Shown piece by piece: positions 8,997 to 17,667 of a stretch of DNA of 64,000 bases (the first letter of the stretch is position 1; each line of letters starts with the position of its first letter). The position numbers and the translations under genes are program-made. The DNA lies in the NCBI RefSeq assembly GCF_001625695.1, contig NZ_AUXY01000104.1, positions 1 through 64,000 of the forward strand, written 5' to 3'. A model generated the notes under the pieces. That model made no database searches and was not told where the DNA came from. It saw only the letters and a program-made list of their open reading frames with translations. Source of the stretch: Pseudoalteromonas luteoviolacea H33-S. GTDB lineage: Bacteria > Pseudomonadota > Gammaproteobacteria > Enterobacterales > Alteromonadaceae.

Positions 8997-9224
8997 ATGA
9001 ACAAGAAATTAGCAACCACAGTGGTAGGTCTTGCAATGGGATTAGGTACTTCTATAGCGGTACTTGCAAGTAATGGTCATGGTTATACACATGGCTGTAA
9101 TTGGCAGGTACATGGCACTTTAGAGGCATACTGTGGCTATCAAGCTTATGTTTGCCAATGGGGAGGAACCCCTGGACATAACTGCCGCACTATTAAAGCA
9201 CAATGCATGATTGATTGTGCATAA
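8997..9224 (+). CDS. Secreted six-cysteine peptide, copy 1
   Basis: A 75-aa precursor with a Sec signal peptide (MNKKLATT..., cleavage near AVLA/S at about residue 24) and a short mature part of about 50 residues. The six cysteines have spacing C-x11-C-x6-C-x9-C-x6-C-x3-C-A; this is identical in the second copy 280 bp downstream. Three disulfides are expected in the periplasm or outside. Conserved blocks are GTLExYCGYQAYVCQWGG and CRTIKAQCM. A good AAAGGAAA ribosome binding site precedes it, and a 10-bp-stem hairpin follows the stop. I do not recognise the family; toxin, antimicrobial or inhibitor are possible and unproven. Confidence 0.75.
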   Translation: MNKKLATTVVGLAMGLGTSIAVLASNGHGYTHGCNWQVHGTLEAYCGYQAYVCQWGGTPGHNCRTIKAQCMIDCA

Positions 9225-9233
9225 GCCTAACCC

Positions 9234-9257
9234 GAGTGATAAGCTAACTTATCACTC
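9234..9257 (+). terminator. Stem-loop after peptide copy 1
   Basis: GAGTGATAAG / CTTATCACTC with loop CTAA, 10 bp after the stop. A related hairpin with compensating base changes follows copy 2. There is no long T-run, so it may be a weak terminator or an mRNA-stabilising structure. Confidence 0.55.
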
Positions 9258-9502
9258 ATTTACATGCATCATGCCCACACGTGAATAAAATAGCCTGATA
9301 AATTCACTAGTTCCTTAAATAAATAATGTCATTAACTTAAATTTATTATGCACATTTTTCACTTTAAAAAACTAGGATCCATATATCTCGAATATATATG
9401 AATTTAAATCACCACCTTATTTATTGACAAAAAATACACAAAAACATTACCTTCTCAAGGTGAACAAATTTCGTTCACTAAAACAATGATAAAGGAAATA
9501 AC

Positions 9503-9730
9503 ATGAACAAAAAAATCGCAATGGCGGTGATCGGCGCAGCAATGGGACTGGGTACTTCGCTTGCTGTATCAGCAAGCAATTTTGCTAATTACACTAATGG
9601 CTGTAACTGGAAAAGCTTTGGTACGTTAGAAAACTACTGTGGCTACCAGGCTTATGTATGTCAATGGGGTGGTACACCGGGTTATAACTGTCGCACTATC
9701 AAAGCACAGTGCATGCGTGATTGTGCGTAA
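9503..9730 (+). CDS. Secreted six-cysteine peptide, copy 2
   Basis: A 75-aa paralogue of the preceding gene with the same length, signal peptide type and cysteine spacing; the C-terminal half is almost identical (CGYQAYVCQWGGTPG, CRTIKAQCM). Differences are concentrated just after the signal cleavage site (SNFANYTNG against SNGHGYTHG) and between Cys1 and Cys2, which suggests diversification of an exposed part. The leader before the start (CAATGATAAAGGAAAT) is also duplicated. A hairpin separates it from the membrane-anchored glutaredoxin gene 61 bp downstream, which may share its transcript. Confidence 0.75.
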   Translation: MNKKIAMAVIGAAMGLGTSLAVSASNFANYTNGCNWKSFGTLENYCGYQAYVCQWGGTPGYNCRTIKAQCMRDCA

Positions 9731-9743
9731 TACGTATGGCCTA

Positions 9744-9767
9744 GAGCGATAACTGTCGTTATCGCTC
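9744..9767 (+). terminator. Stem-loop after peptide copy 2
   Basis: GAGCGATAAC / GTTATCGCTC with loop TGTC. Compared with the hairpin after copy 1, two base pairs differ and both stay paired. It lies between the peptide and glutaredoxin genes, so it could lower expression of the latter. Confidence 0.55.
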
Positions 9768-9791
9768 ACTTATTTATAAGTAGGTAACCTA

Positions 9792-10181
9792 ATGAATATA
9801 ATAAAATACCTCGCCTTGTTTGTGGTCACTTTAGGACTAGGCTGGTTCGGTGGTACTTATGGCTTGCAAGCTGTGCAAAATATTTTCGCCAGCCAACAAA
9901 TAGAAAAAGGCGATTATGCATTGTACGGGATAAATGAACAGACACAGGTGAAGCTATATACAACACAATGGTGCCCGTTTTGTAAAAAAGCCACCGAATA
10001 TTTAGTCAGTCGAAAAATCGAATTTATCAAAGTCGATATTGAGAAAAACCCCGAAGCATTGAAAGAGTTTGAAGCATTGGGGGGCGAAGTTTTACCCATT
10101 ATTTTAGTCTCTGATGGCTTGATCAGAGGCTTTAATGAAGCCGCACTAGAGTCACAATTAAAAAGTAAAAACTTACTCTAA
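9792..10181 (+). CDS. Membrane-anchored glutaredoxin-like protein
   Basis: A 129-aa protein with an N-terminal hydrophobic anchor (about residues 5-25), then a glutaredoxin/thioredoxin fold: strand VKLYTTQWCPFC with active site Cys61-Pro-Phe-Cys64, the EVLPIILV strand with the cis-proline, and a GFNEAALESQL C-terminal helix. By the positive-inside rule (one Lys before the helix, acidic/neutral after) the catalytic domain may face the periplasm, but this is uncertain. It lies 61 bp after a peptide with three predicted disulfides, so assisting or isomerising those disulfides is an attractive inference. Alternatively it is a general membrane thiol reductase. Confidence 0.8.
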   Translation: MNIIKYLALFVVTLGLGWFGGTYGLQAVQNIFASQQIEKGDYALYGINEQTQVKLYTTQWCPFCKKATEYLVSRKIEFIKVDIEKNPEALKEFEALGGEVLPIILVSDGLIRGFNEAALESQLKSKNLL

Positions 10182-10285
10182 TCTCCTGACCCTAGACACC
10201 TTTCATTCACCTGACGTGTTAAGCGTGAAAATGGATAGGCGAGCATGCTCAACTCGCCTCACTCAAAATATGTCGCGAAAATCAA

Positions 10286-11803
10286 TCAGCACATCGCTTG
10301 CAAAGAGCACTCACTCTTTGGGGTGTAATGCTGTGTCCACAGCTGATTATTAAAGCGATTATTAGGGTCGAGACGATGTTTAAGTGCAAAAAACGCCTCT
10401 GCATTTGGATACGCTGAATGAAATTGCGCTGTCGTCGCATGCAATTGATAGGGTAAATAATAAGTGCCTCCCTCTTCAATAGCAGCGTCAACCAAAGCTC
10501 TACTCCAAGTTTGCACCTCTTGCTGCGCATGCTTTGATGTGCCCTGTCGATAATAAACAACAAATGCAAACACCTCTTCTTTTGCCCATGCCAATAGAGA
10601 CCCAGTGTCCGCATAGGCATGTCGAACAGATACATTGAGGACATTCACCTCATAGCGTGTAAATATATCCGCCATCTTTGCCGAAAAGCGGTCAAAATGC
10701 GCAACGGGCACAAAGTACTCCCGCAATGCATACGTGGTGTTTGCTCGGCTACTTGGTTCAAGCTCTTTCACATCATAGCTTGCCTCATAATTACGCCATT
10801 GAACCACCTCAAACGCATATTGTACTGGGTCAAACAAGTACTGGCGTAGCCACTTACCAAACTTATAATCAGCAACAAACTCAGTAACTTTAGGTTGCCA
10901 CCAATAATTGGTATCTTTGGGGATTAAACGCGTTTGGACACTCAGTGGTTTATCCGATGCTAGCCAACTAACACTGTTTACTTGAGTGTAATTTGGTGGG
11001 TAAATATCAGCATTATGAAAAATCACACGACTGTCATTTTTAATGTTTTGCTGAAAATAAGCGCTATATTCAGCAATGTTCATTGCCTGGGTTTCTCTGG
11101 CGACTTTGACATTTTTAACCAACTCAAGGGTCGCCTCAACAATCACACCTAGTCCACCGTAGCCACCAATCACCCCATAAAAAATCTCTGTATTTTCTTT
11201 GGCAGAAGCCGTCACGACTCGACCGTCGGCCAATACCACCTTAATGGACTTTACAGAGCGAATGATAGGACCTTCCCCCATATATCGACCATGAACATTG
11301 ACGCTTAGAGATCCGCCCACCGTAAAATTGGCATACGTCTGCATGATTTTGATTGATAAGTTTTCTCGGTCTATCACTTCTTGTAAATCCCGCCACCGCA
11401 TACCGCTTTGTACCGTGATTAGCTGCTGCTCTGGTGCAAAATGAACAACCTGATTAAGCGCCCTCATGTCTATGTGTAAGCTATTCTCTTTGCCTATTTG
11501 GCCACCTTGGCTATACCGACCACCACCAATAGAAATCTCACCAGTACTCGATGTAATCGCTTTTTGCACTTCCTCAATACTGGTAGGCTGAATCACCTTG
11601 GCGACTTTAATCGGGTTTAATTGAGTGACGTCATTAATCCAGTTTTTTTCTTGCTTGGGCGTTGGTGGGGTTGTCGAAAAGTCAGCAAATATAAACAAAG
11701 CAAGTGTGGCAAGTGCCACTATGCTCAGTACAATAAGCGCAGCGACACCTTTAAATATGGTTTTTAATATACTCAAAACAAATATCCTTTTTAAAATAAG
11801 CAC
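10286..11803 (-). CDS. Membrane-anchored FAD-linked oxidase (FAD_binding_4/PCMH)
   Basis: A 505-aa flavoprotein of the vanillyl-alcohol-oxidase/aldonolactone-oxidase superfamily. It has an N-terminal membrane segment (about 15-42), then the FAD-binding PCMH domain (VIQPTSIEEVQKAI, ISIGGGRYSQGG, GGSLSVNVHGR, GGYGGLGVIVEATLEL) and an oxidase substrate domain ending HRLDPNNRFNNQLW, where the sequence typical of sugar-lactone oxidases sits. The substrate is unknown; aldonolactones or alcohols are possible. It lies 51 bp downstream of a membrane LytTR regulator gene on the same strand, so the two probably form an operon. Confidence 0.8.
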   Translation of the reverse strand: MLILKRIFVLSILKTIFKGVAALIVLSIVALATLALFIFADFSTTPPTPKQEKNWINDVTQLNPIKVAKVIQPTSIEEVQKAITSSTGEISIGGGRYSQGGQIGKENSLHIDMRALNQVVHFAPEQQLITVQSGMRWRDLQEVIDRENLSIKIMQTYANFTVGGSLSVNVHGRYMGEGPIIRSVKSIKVVLADGRVVTASAKENTEIFYGVIGGYGGLGVIVEATLELVKNVKVARETQAMNIAEYSAYFQQNIKNDSRVIFHNADIYPPNYTQVNSVSWLASDKPLSVQTRLIPKDTNYWWQPKVTEFVADYKFGKWLRQYLFDPVQYAFEVVQWRNYEASYDVKELEPSSRANTTYALREYFVPVAHFDRFSAKMADIFTRYEVNVLNVSVRHAYADTGSLLAWAKEEVFAFVVYYRQGTSKHAQQEVQTWSRALVDAAIEEGGTYYLPYQLHATTAQFHSAYPNAEAFFALKHRLDPNNRFNNQLWTQHYTPKSECSLQAMC

Positions 11804-11854
11804 CCTTTTTAAAATCTTCCGTGCACTAATACATTCAGCAATGGCATTGCTAGC

Positions 11855-13372
11855 CTAACTTACCGACTCCTTGAGCGTTGCCCGCACACTGGGCACCAAG
11901 CGGCGGCTCACGGGCACAGACTCACCACCACTGAGCGATAAAACATGCTGGTTATTTGGCCCGTCTAGTGTGACGACCTCGTTTAAATTAACTAGGTATG
12001 AGCGGTGTGTTTTCACAAAAATTGAAGGCAAAATAGACTCTAACTGCTTTAGGGTGCCGGAATAGAGCTTCTCAGTACCGCCTTTCATATACAGCTCAAC
12101 ATAATCACCCGCCGCTTTGCAATAGACGATATCCGTCATCGTGACATAATCTGTTTTACCCGCCACCGACAATTCAAGTTTAGTCGGCGTATTCTCTTGC
12201 ACATTCTGAGCAAGCTTAAACTCCAGCTTTGCGATGTGGGTCTGATCAAGTGTATTCTGCACTTGTTGCGCGTTATACTCCCTTGCCTGGCGCACAAACA
12301 AGTAAGCCAGCAAAAGGGCAATGATCACAAAATAGATAATTTCATGAAAGCTGACTGTCGCAATACAAATGGTCACAGCAACCACACACTGAACGCCAAA
12401 CCAAACTAACAGCGATTGTTCGCGACTTTGTCGCCAAAATACTCCAATTTGCAGCAAGCTAATCAGCAAAGGAATAAATATGCCCGCAGTGGTTTTAACA
12501 TCAAAGCCGGGTGCAAATGCAAAAATAGTTAAAGATGAAAAACCACCAATATAAATCCAATGCCAAGCACGGCTGCCTGCCACTTTAAACGAACTATAAA
12601 CCAGTAAAACAATGCCAAATAAAAACGACAACCCTGACACCAAAAGTAACCGGATGTCTTGCCAAGGGTAATCGTAATTGAATAATCCGCGAGACATCTC
12701 CACGCTCAGCTGCATAGCACCAAGCAAACATAACGCAGAAAATAATTTAAAATTTCGCCTTCCCTGCTGTCCAAAACTGATACTCAAAAAATATAAAGCG
12801 CCAAGTAAAAAAGCCCCAACCAAGATCAGACCAAGACTGCTAAATGATTGAATATATTGCTTAGGATCGCCAAATTGGCCAATGCCAAAGTAATGAATGG
12901 GATAATTGAGCGTGATTAAACTGTGCTGAGCCGATAGGGCTAAAACCAGTGTATTTTGCGCTTTTAACAGGTGTTCAGGGACATACAAAACCTCATCCAT
13001 TTTTCCCGCTTGCTCTGATTTATCCAAAGCGGGCTGACCATTTTGCCCGATGAACACCCCGTTGAGGTAAACGCGAGACGCCGCTTTAGCAAATAAAAAC
13101 AACCCGTATGGCGGCGCGAGTTCATCCATCCTTGGTGTGCGCTCAAATTGTAATTTCACCCATATCGCTTGGTTTTGCGGGTCAAGTTTTGATAATGGCG
13201 TGGTTTTACATTGCGGGCTTAAAAAATCAGGAGGATAAGAAGTGGTGAACGGACAAACTGTCGCTTCCATACTACGAGAAAGAGGCACCAGCTGTTGAGC
13301 GCCATAAGCAAGATTGACTAAGCCACTCACAAACCATAGCAACACCAAATAAAATATAGAATGACTATTCAC
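11855..13372 (-). CDS. 7TM sensor-LytTR transcriptional regulator
   Basis: A 505-aa one-component regulator. A signal peptide (1-24) is followed by a periplasmic beta-sandwich like 7TMR-DISM extracellular modules (about 30-160, with VYLNGVFIGQNG). Seven or eight membrane helices follow (about 170-385), then a short coiled linker and a C-terminal LytTR DNA-binding domain (about 405-503, with VYCKAAGDYVELY, VKTHRSYLVNLNEV and GGESVPVSRR). The sensor binds an unknown ligand and the LytTR domain should bind DNA from the membrane. The FAD oxidase gene directly downstream is the natural candidate target or partner. It is divergent from the TAP-like peptidase gene. Confidence 0.85.
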   Translation of the reverse strand: MNSHSIFYLVLLWFVSGLVNLAYGAQQLVPLSRSMEATVCPFTTSYPPDFLSPQCKTTPLSKLDPQNQAIWVKLQFERTPRMDELAPPYGLFLFAKAASRVYLNGVFIGQNGQPALDKSEQAGKMDEVLYVPEHLLKAQNTLVLALSAQHSLITLNYPIHYFGIGQFGDPKQYIQSFSSLGLILVGAFLLGALYFLSISFGQQGRRNFKLFSALCLLGAMQLSVEMSRGLFNYDYPWQDIRLLLVSGLSFLFGIVLLVYSSFKVAGSRAWHWIYIGGFSSLTIFAFAPGFDVKTTAGIFIPLLISLLQIGVFWRQSREQSLLVWFGVQCVVAVTICIATVSFHEIIYFVIIALLLAYLFVRQAREYNAQQVQNTLDQTHIAKLEFKLAQNVQENTPTKLELSVAGKTDYVTMTDIVYCKAAGDYVELYMKGGTEKLYSGTLKQLESILPSIFVKTHRSYLVNLNEVVTLDGPNNQHVLSLSGGESVPVSRRLVPSVRATLKESVS

Positions 13373-13519
13373 AACCGCTTGTTTTTCCTTATACCACTTA
13401 CCGAAGATCCACTACCGTTCAACCTGTAGCCCTTTAATTTAGGGCCATTCAAAGAAGTTTGCTACCCAGTAAAGTGTCTATTGCGTTTAATAAGCACAGA
13501 CCAATACAGGAGCAATCTT

Positions 13520-14992
13520 ATGCGATTTACACATCATTTAGTAGCCACTTTAACATTGGCTTGTAGCTTTTATAACACCGCTAATGAGCAAACATCCACT
13601 GTGCAGCTTTATGAAAACGAAAAACAAATTCAATTCAAAGCAAACAGTGGTGAAACAACGGATGCCGTTGAAGGTCACTTATGGGTACCCGAAAATAGAG
13701 CAAATCCGAAAAGCCGTAAAATTAGGATCAACTATGTGCGCTTTCCTGCCACCGGTGAACTATCAAGCCCACCTATCATTTATTTGTCTGGAGGACCCGG
13801 TGGTTCAGGTATTGGCACGGCCAAATGGCGACGCTATCCGCTATTTCAAGCACTCAGAGAATTTGGCGATGTGATAGCCCTTGATCAAAGAGGCACAGGC
13901 CTCTCTGAGCAGGCAGCACCTTGCGTATCAAACTATAAAATCCCGTTAGATAAACCCAGTAGCTCAGCGCAAATTACCCAAAGCTACCGCGCTGCTGCAA
14001 ACGAATGTCTTGCGTCATGGAAATCACAAGGTATTGATATTTATGGATATAACACCATTCAGAACGCGCTAGATATAGATGATATACGTAAGCATTTACA
14101 CGCTGATACAGTAACACTGTGGGGCATTTCATATGGCAGTCACTTAGCCATGGCCGCCATGAAACTGATGCCAAAGCACATTGATAAAGTGATCATGGCC
14201 AGTGCGGAAGGGCTGGATCAAACCGTCAAGCTCCCAGCGCAAACAGATCTTTATTTCAAAAAGTTACAAACAGTCATCGATCAACAAGCACTAAAAACGG
14301 ACATACCGAACTTGCCTGCACTGATCAAACGAGTACATGCAAAATTAGATGAAACGCCCATGCAGCTTGCCATACAAAATAGAGATGGTTCTGTTACCAA
14401 GCTGCTTTTTCAAACTCATCACCTGCAAACACTAGCCAGTAAAATGATAGCGGACCCTAATCACTTCTTAGCAATACTACTGCATATTTATCTTGGGTTA
14501 GATAATGGCAATACTGAGCTATTAAATGCGGTGCTTCAGCGTGGTATGTTTAACGATGAGCCCATCACGTTTAAACTGATGCCACTGGCAATGGATATTG
14601 CATCAGGGATCTCCGCTGAGCGCTTAGCACAAGTCAAGCAACAAGCACCTACCTCACTGCTGGCAGAGCAATTGAACTTCCCTATGCCACACTTGAACAT
14701 GCTAGATAGGCAACTCGATTTAGGCGATGAATTCAGAACAGAAGTGCAATCCCCTATCCCAACTTTGTTATTTTCTGGGAGCTTAGATGGTCGTACCTAT
14801 CCAGACTCGCAAGCGCAAGCGGTAAAGGGTCTTAGCAACCTCACCCATATCACAGTCAATCATGCTGGACATAACTTGTATACCAGCTCACCTGAAGTGC
14901 TTGCCCGTATGAAAGCCTTTTTAGCTGGTCGCCACACAAGCAAAGCGCCAATAAACCTGCCATTACCTCAGCTCGTGCTGCCAAAAAGATAA
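13520..14992 (+). CDS. Secreted alpha/beta hydrolase, TAP-like prolyl/tripeptidyl aminopeptidase
   Basis: A 490-aa exported serine hydrolase of the proline iminopeptidase/TAP family (S33). The signal peptide is followed by the oxyanion region YLSGGPGGSGI, the LDQRGTGLS segment, the nucleophile elbow WGISYGSH (Ser), a cap domain, then SGSLDGRTYP with the acid Asp and NHAGHN with the catalytic His. The chosen start is ATG 13520, because AGGAGC at 13508-13513 lies at proper distance; the frame is open from TTG 13481 but without a good site. It likely releases N-terminal residues from peptides in the periplasm or medium. It ends at a strong terminator. Confidence 0.85.
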   Translation: MRFTHHLVATLTLACSFYNTANEQTSTVQLYENEKQIQFKANSGETTDAVEGHLWVPENRANPKSRKIRINYVRFPATGELSSPPIIYLSGGPGGSGIGTAKWRRYPLFQALREFGDVIALDQRGTGLSEQAAPCVSNYKIPLDKPSSSAQITQSYRAAANECLASWKSQGIDIYGYNTIQNALDIDDIRKHLHADTVTLWGISYGSHLAMAAMKLMPKHIDKVIMASAEGLDQTVKLPAQTDLYFKKLQTVIDQQALKTDIPNLPALIKRVHAKLDETPMQLAIQNRDGSVTKLLFQTHHLQTLASKMIADPNHFLAILLHIYLGLDNGNTELLNAVLQRGMFNDEPITFKLMPLAMDIASGISAERLAQVKQQAPTSLLAEQLNFPMPHLNMLDRQLDLGDEFRTEVQSPIPTLLFSGSLDGRTYPDSQAQAVKGLSNLTHITVNHAGHNLYTSSPEVLARMKAFLAGRHTSKAPINLPLPQLVLPKR

Positions 14993-15011
14993 GACGAGCT
15001 GCCTAAAACAC

Positions 15012-15047
15012 AAAAGGTTAGGGAATAAAGTGGCCCTAACCTTTTTT
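15012..15047. terminator. Terminator after TAP-like peptidase
   Basis: Stem AAAAGGTTAGGG / CCCTAACCTTTT with a T-run. It is usable on both strands, between convergent genes. Confidence 0.8.
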
Positions 15048-15077
15048 AATGTTTATCTCAGACGCTCAGTACTGGCG

Positions 15078-15641
15078 CTAATAACACTCTTCATCTTTCA
15101 AGCTGTATGCTTTACCAAGCTTCACTAGCTCAGGAAAGGCAGTCTCTGGCTGGCTTTGCAGCACCTTGATTGGTAGATTGTCTCCTGCGGATAATTTGCT
15201 GTATAAAGTTTCGCTGTCCAACACAAACTCACTGCTGTGCTCCCCTTTATACTGATATTTAAAACCGACGAAATAAAAGACCTCTTCTTTCTCTATTTTA
15301 CGTCCATCGACTTCTTCAATATACGAATTTACTTCTTCCCGCTTATCCGTGATCACAGCACGAAAATCAATACCACAGAGTTCACAGAGCTTTTTGTTGT
15401 AGTAATAACGGATGCTCGATAAACCTGATAACTTTACTATAAAAAAGCTAACACACGTAAATACACAGCCCGCAAAAACTGGTAAGAAAACGATACCCTC
15501 ATCATCAGTCCAGCCTACATAAATTAGCAGTACACCTGAGGCGAAAAACATCAAAATTCCTATAAACAAGAAAACATGCTCAGCGAGTGCTGAGAATAAA
15601 CATTTGGTTTTAATATTAAGTGGGATCACCTGTTCCGCCAT
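15078..15641 (-). CDS. DUF3592-like membrane protein
   Basis: A 187-aa protein with two N-terminal hydrophobic helices (about 18-42 and 50-70) and a C-terminal beta-rich domain with the pattern VGFKYQYKGEHSSEF ... LSAGDNLPIKVLQSQPETAFPE. This resembles DUF3592 proteins, whose role is not established. AAGGAG precedes the start. It is a single gene between the TAP-like peptidase (convergent) and the response regulator gene. Family assignment is by pattern recall and is moderate. Confidence 0.6.
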   Translation of the reverse strand: MAEQVIPLNIKTKCLFSALAEHVFLFIGILMFFASGVLLIYVGWTDDEGIVFLPVFAGCVFTCVSFFIVKLSGLSSIRYYYNKKLCELCGIDFRAVITDKREEVNSYIEEVDGRKIEKEEVFYFVGFKYQYKGEHSSEFVLDSETLYSKLSAGDNLPIKVLQSQPETAFPELVKLGKAYSLKDEECY

Positions 15642-15771
15642 TATTACTTTCTCCTTGTAATTAACTCATCAAAATACTAATGATTTTTCATTACCAAGTC
15701 GAATGAATAAAATGAGATGAATAGAAGGTATGTAACACTGACTAGGCAATCATTCTCATAATGGTAGGAGA

Positions 15772-16389
15772 CTAGACTAAACCATTGCTTATCGCTTTTA
15801 ATACCGCTTGCGTACGATCTTTCACTTCAAGTTTGGCGAGTATATTTGACACATGATTACGTATTGTCCCCTCTGAGTTACTTAACGCATGAGCAATGGA
15901 CTTATTTGCCATCCCTAACGATAAGCACTTTAATACCTGAAGCTCTTTGGCTGTCAATATCACTTGTGGGGCTATCTGCTTTTGCAGCAAATAATCCGTC
16001 AGTGCAGGTTGCAGTACTTTTCCCCCAGCAACCACCAGCTTGATGGCATCAATGAGTTCCTCGAGCTCGATGCTTTTCAGTACATAGCCCTTCGCGCCCA
16101 GAGCCATCGCTTCGACCAGCACGTCGCAATCTTCAAAGGTCGTGATAATTAACACTTTCGGAGCAAGACAGGTACGTTTTTGTAAGGCAGTTAAGACCCC
16201 TAAGCCATCCAACTCAGGCATGCGCATGTCTAAAAGCACCACATCAAAATCTCTGTGTTCAAGTTGTTGCAAAGCCTCTACGCCATGTTGAGCTTGGCCA
16301 TCAACCACAATCTCATCACTTAAATTTAAGAGGTTTGCAAGTCCTAGCCGCACAAGCGTCTGGTCTTCAACCAACAAACAGGAAATCAA
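15772..16389 (-). CDS. NarL/FixJ-type response regulator
   Basis: A 205-aa two-component response regulator. The receiver domain (1-120) has VEDQ (acidic pocket), the phospho-acceptor Asp54 in VLLDMRMPELDG, the conserved Thr in LIITTFED and Lys in YVLKS. A LuxR-type HTH follows (about 140-203) with LTAKELQVLKCLSLGMANKSIA and NHVSNILAKL. It overlaps the histidine kinase gene by 4 bp, a typical coupled kinase-regulator pair. It probably acts on unlinked targets or the neighbouring acyltransferase gene; the ligand is unknown. Confidence 0.93.
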   Translation of the reverse strand: MISCLLVEDQTLVRLGLANLLNLSDEIVVDGQAQHGVEALQQLEHRDFDVVLLDMRMPELDGLGVLTALQKRTCLAPKVLIITTFEDCDVLVEAMALGAKGYVLKSIELEELIDAIKLVVAGGKVLQPALTDYLLQKQIAPQVILTAKELQVLKCLSLGMANKSIAHALSNSEGTIRNHVSNILAKLEVKDRTQAVLKAISNGLV

Positions 16390-17510
16390 TGTCCACCTCC
16401 TTGTTCAAGCGGCAAAGAGATCACACTGATTAAGCGACTGCCTTCTATCAACTGCTCAAAGTGCCCGTGATGTTGCGCCATACGCTCTTTTAACCCAGAC
16501 AGTCCATTTCCCGCTTTAGGGAGGCTGGACTCAGGCTGATTGTGCCATGCCTTGGCCATTACATAAGGTTTGTTTGATTGACTAACAATGTGAACTTCAA
16601 AATGAAACTGATTTGCCTGAGTATGCTTTAGCGTATTGCTGACCATTTCTTGGCAAAAACGTACGATACATAAGGCGTGCTGCTGTGAAATAAGCGTATC
16701 CTTTACCTCAACATCTAGACTACATGACAGTGTTGGCGTCAATGCAAATATGCCCTCTAGCGCCTGTTTTAATAAAGGTTTATCACTGCGCTGTGTAGAT
16801 ACTATATCTCGCACTTCAGACAGCGCTTGCTGGCTTAATTGATGGCAAGTATTCACGGTTTCAGCCACGCTCTTTGGCGCGGTGCGTTTTACAAAATCAA
16901 GATGAATACTCAAAGCGGTGAGTTTATGACCCAGCGAGTCGTGTAGCTCTCGTGAAATATGTTGACGCGTTTGTTGCGCCGACATGGCCCCCATCACATG
17001 CTGTGCCGCCTTAAGCTCTTTATAGTTTTGCCGCGATTGATAATGCATATTTAAGCTCTCAACAATGCGGCGGCTCACAAACCAGTTCATGCTACAAAAA
17101 AATAGCCAAACAACAAATGTGATCCAAGGGATATCACCCTGCCACCTATCAGCATGCTCAATGCCATACACACTCATTGCCAAGATGATGGCTGTCATGA
17201 TTTTCAGCAACGAAAAATGCGGGCTAAATACCGCAGAAAACATCACTAAATGAATAAAAATGAGAGAGGTCGACGTCAATGGGATAAGAGCAAGTATCAA
17301 TACAAAATACCCAATAGACACGGCAATAACACGCTCATTTGGGTGTTTTAACACATAAAATAGGAGCAATAATATCGACAAACTGATTGGCAGTTGTAAC
17401 ATCAAGGCTATTGGCGAATTAGCAAAATAGGCACAGGCCGAGGTTACACCTAACCACGAGGCGATGGTTGAAAATCGCCAGTCCGTTGTATGTCTTATTT
17501 GAGTATCCAT
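16386..17510 (-). CDS. NarL-type sensor histidine kinase (HisKA_3)
   Basis: Membrane histidine kinase of 374 aa from ATG 17510; the frame is open to a TTG at 17564, and neither start has a clear ribosome binding site. About five membrane helices form the N-terminal half with almost no periplasmic domain, like DesK-type kinases. Then comes the HisKA_3 dimerisation helix with the phospho-His in ISRELHDSLGHKL, and an HATPase domain with the N-box-like CQEMVSNTLKHT and the G-box AGNGLSGLKERM. It is cognate to the overlapping response regulator. The pair may sense membrane state, as DesK does; that is an analogy only. Confidence 0.9.
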   Translation of the reverse strand: MDTQIRHTTDWRFSTIASWLGVTSACAYFANSPIALMLQLPISLSILLLLFYVLKHPNERVIAVSIGYFVLILALIPLTSTSLIFIHLVMFSAVFSPHFSLLKIMTAIILAMSVYGIEHADRWQGDIPWITFVVWLFFCSMNWFVSRRIVESLNMHYQSRQNYKELKAAQHVMGAMSAQQTRQHISRELHDSLGHKLTALSIHLDFVKRTAPKSVAETVNTCHQLSQQALSEVRDIVSTQRSDKPLLKQALEGIFALTPTLSCSLDVEVKDTLISQQHALCIVRFCQEMVSNTLKHTQANQFHFEVHIVSQSNKPYVMAKAWHNQPESSLPKAGNGLSGLKERMAQHHGHFEQLIEGSRLISVISLPLEQGGGH

Positions 17511-17667
17511 TGCCGTTGGGAGGTTGTTATTTTTTGCATCATTATTGCAAATATCACGGGCCAAAAACAGTGACAGATGTCATAGGTAAAATAGACCATT
17601 TGTGACTGGTGAGGACAACCCCGTGCACGCTAGCATGTCAACATTCTCAGCATCAAGGAAAGCAAGC

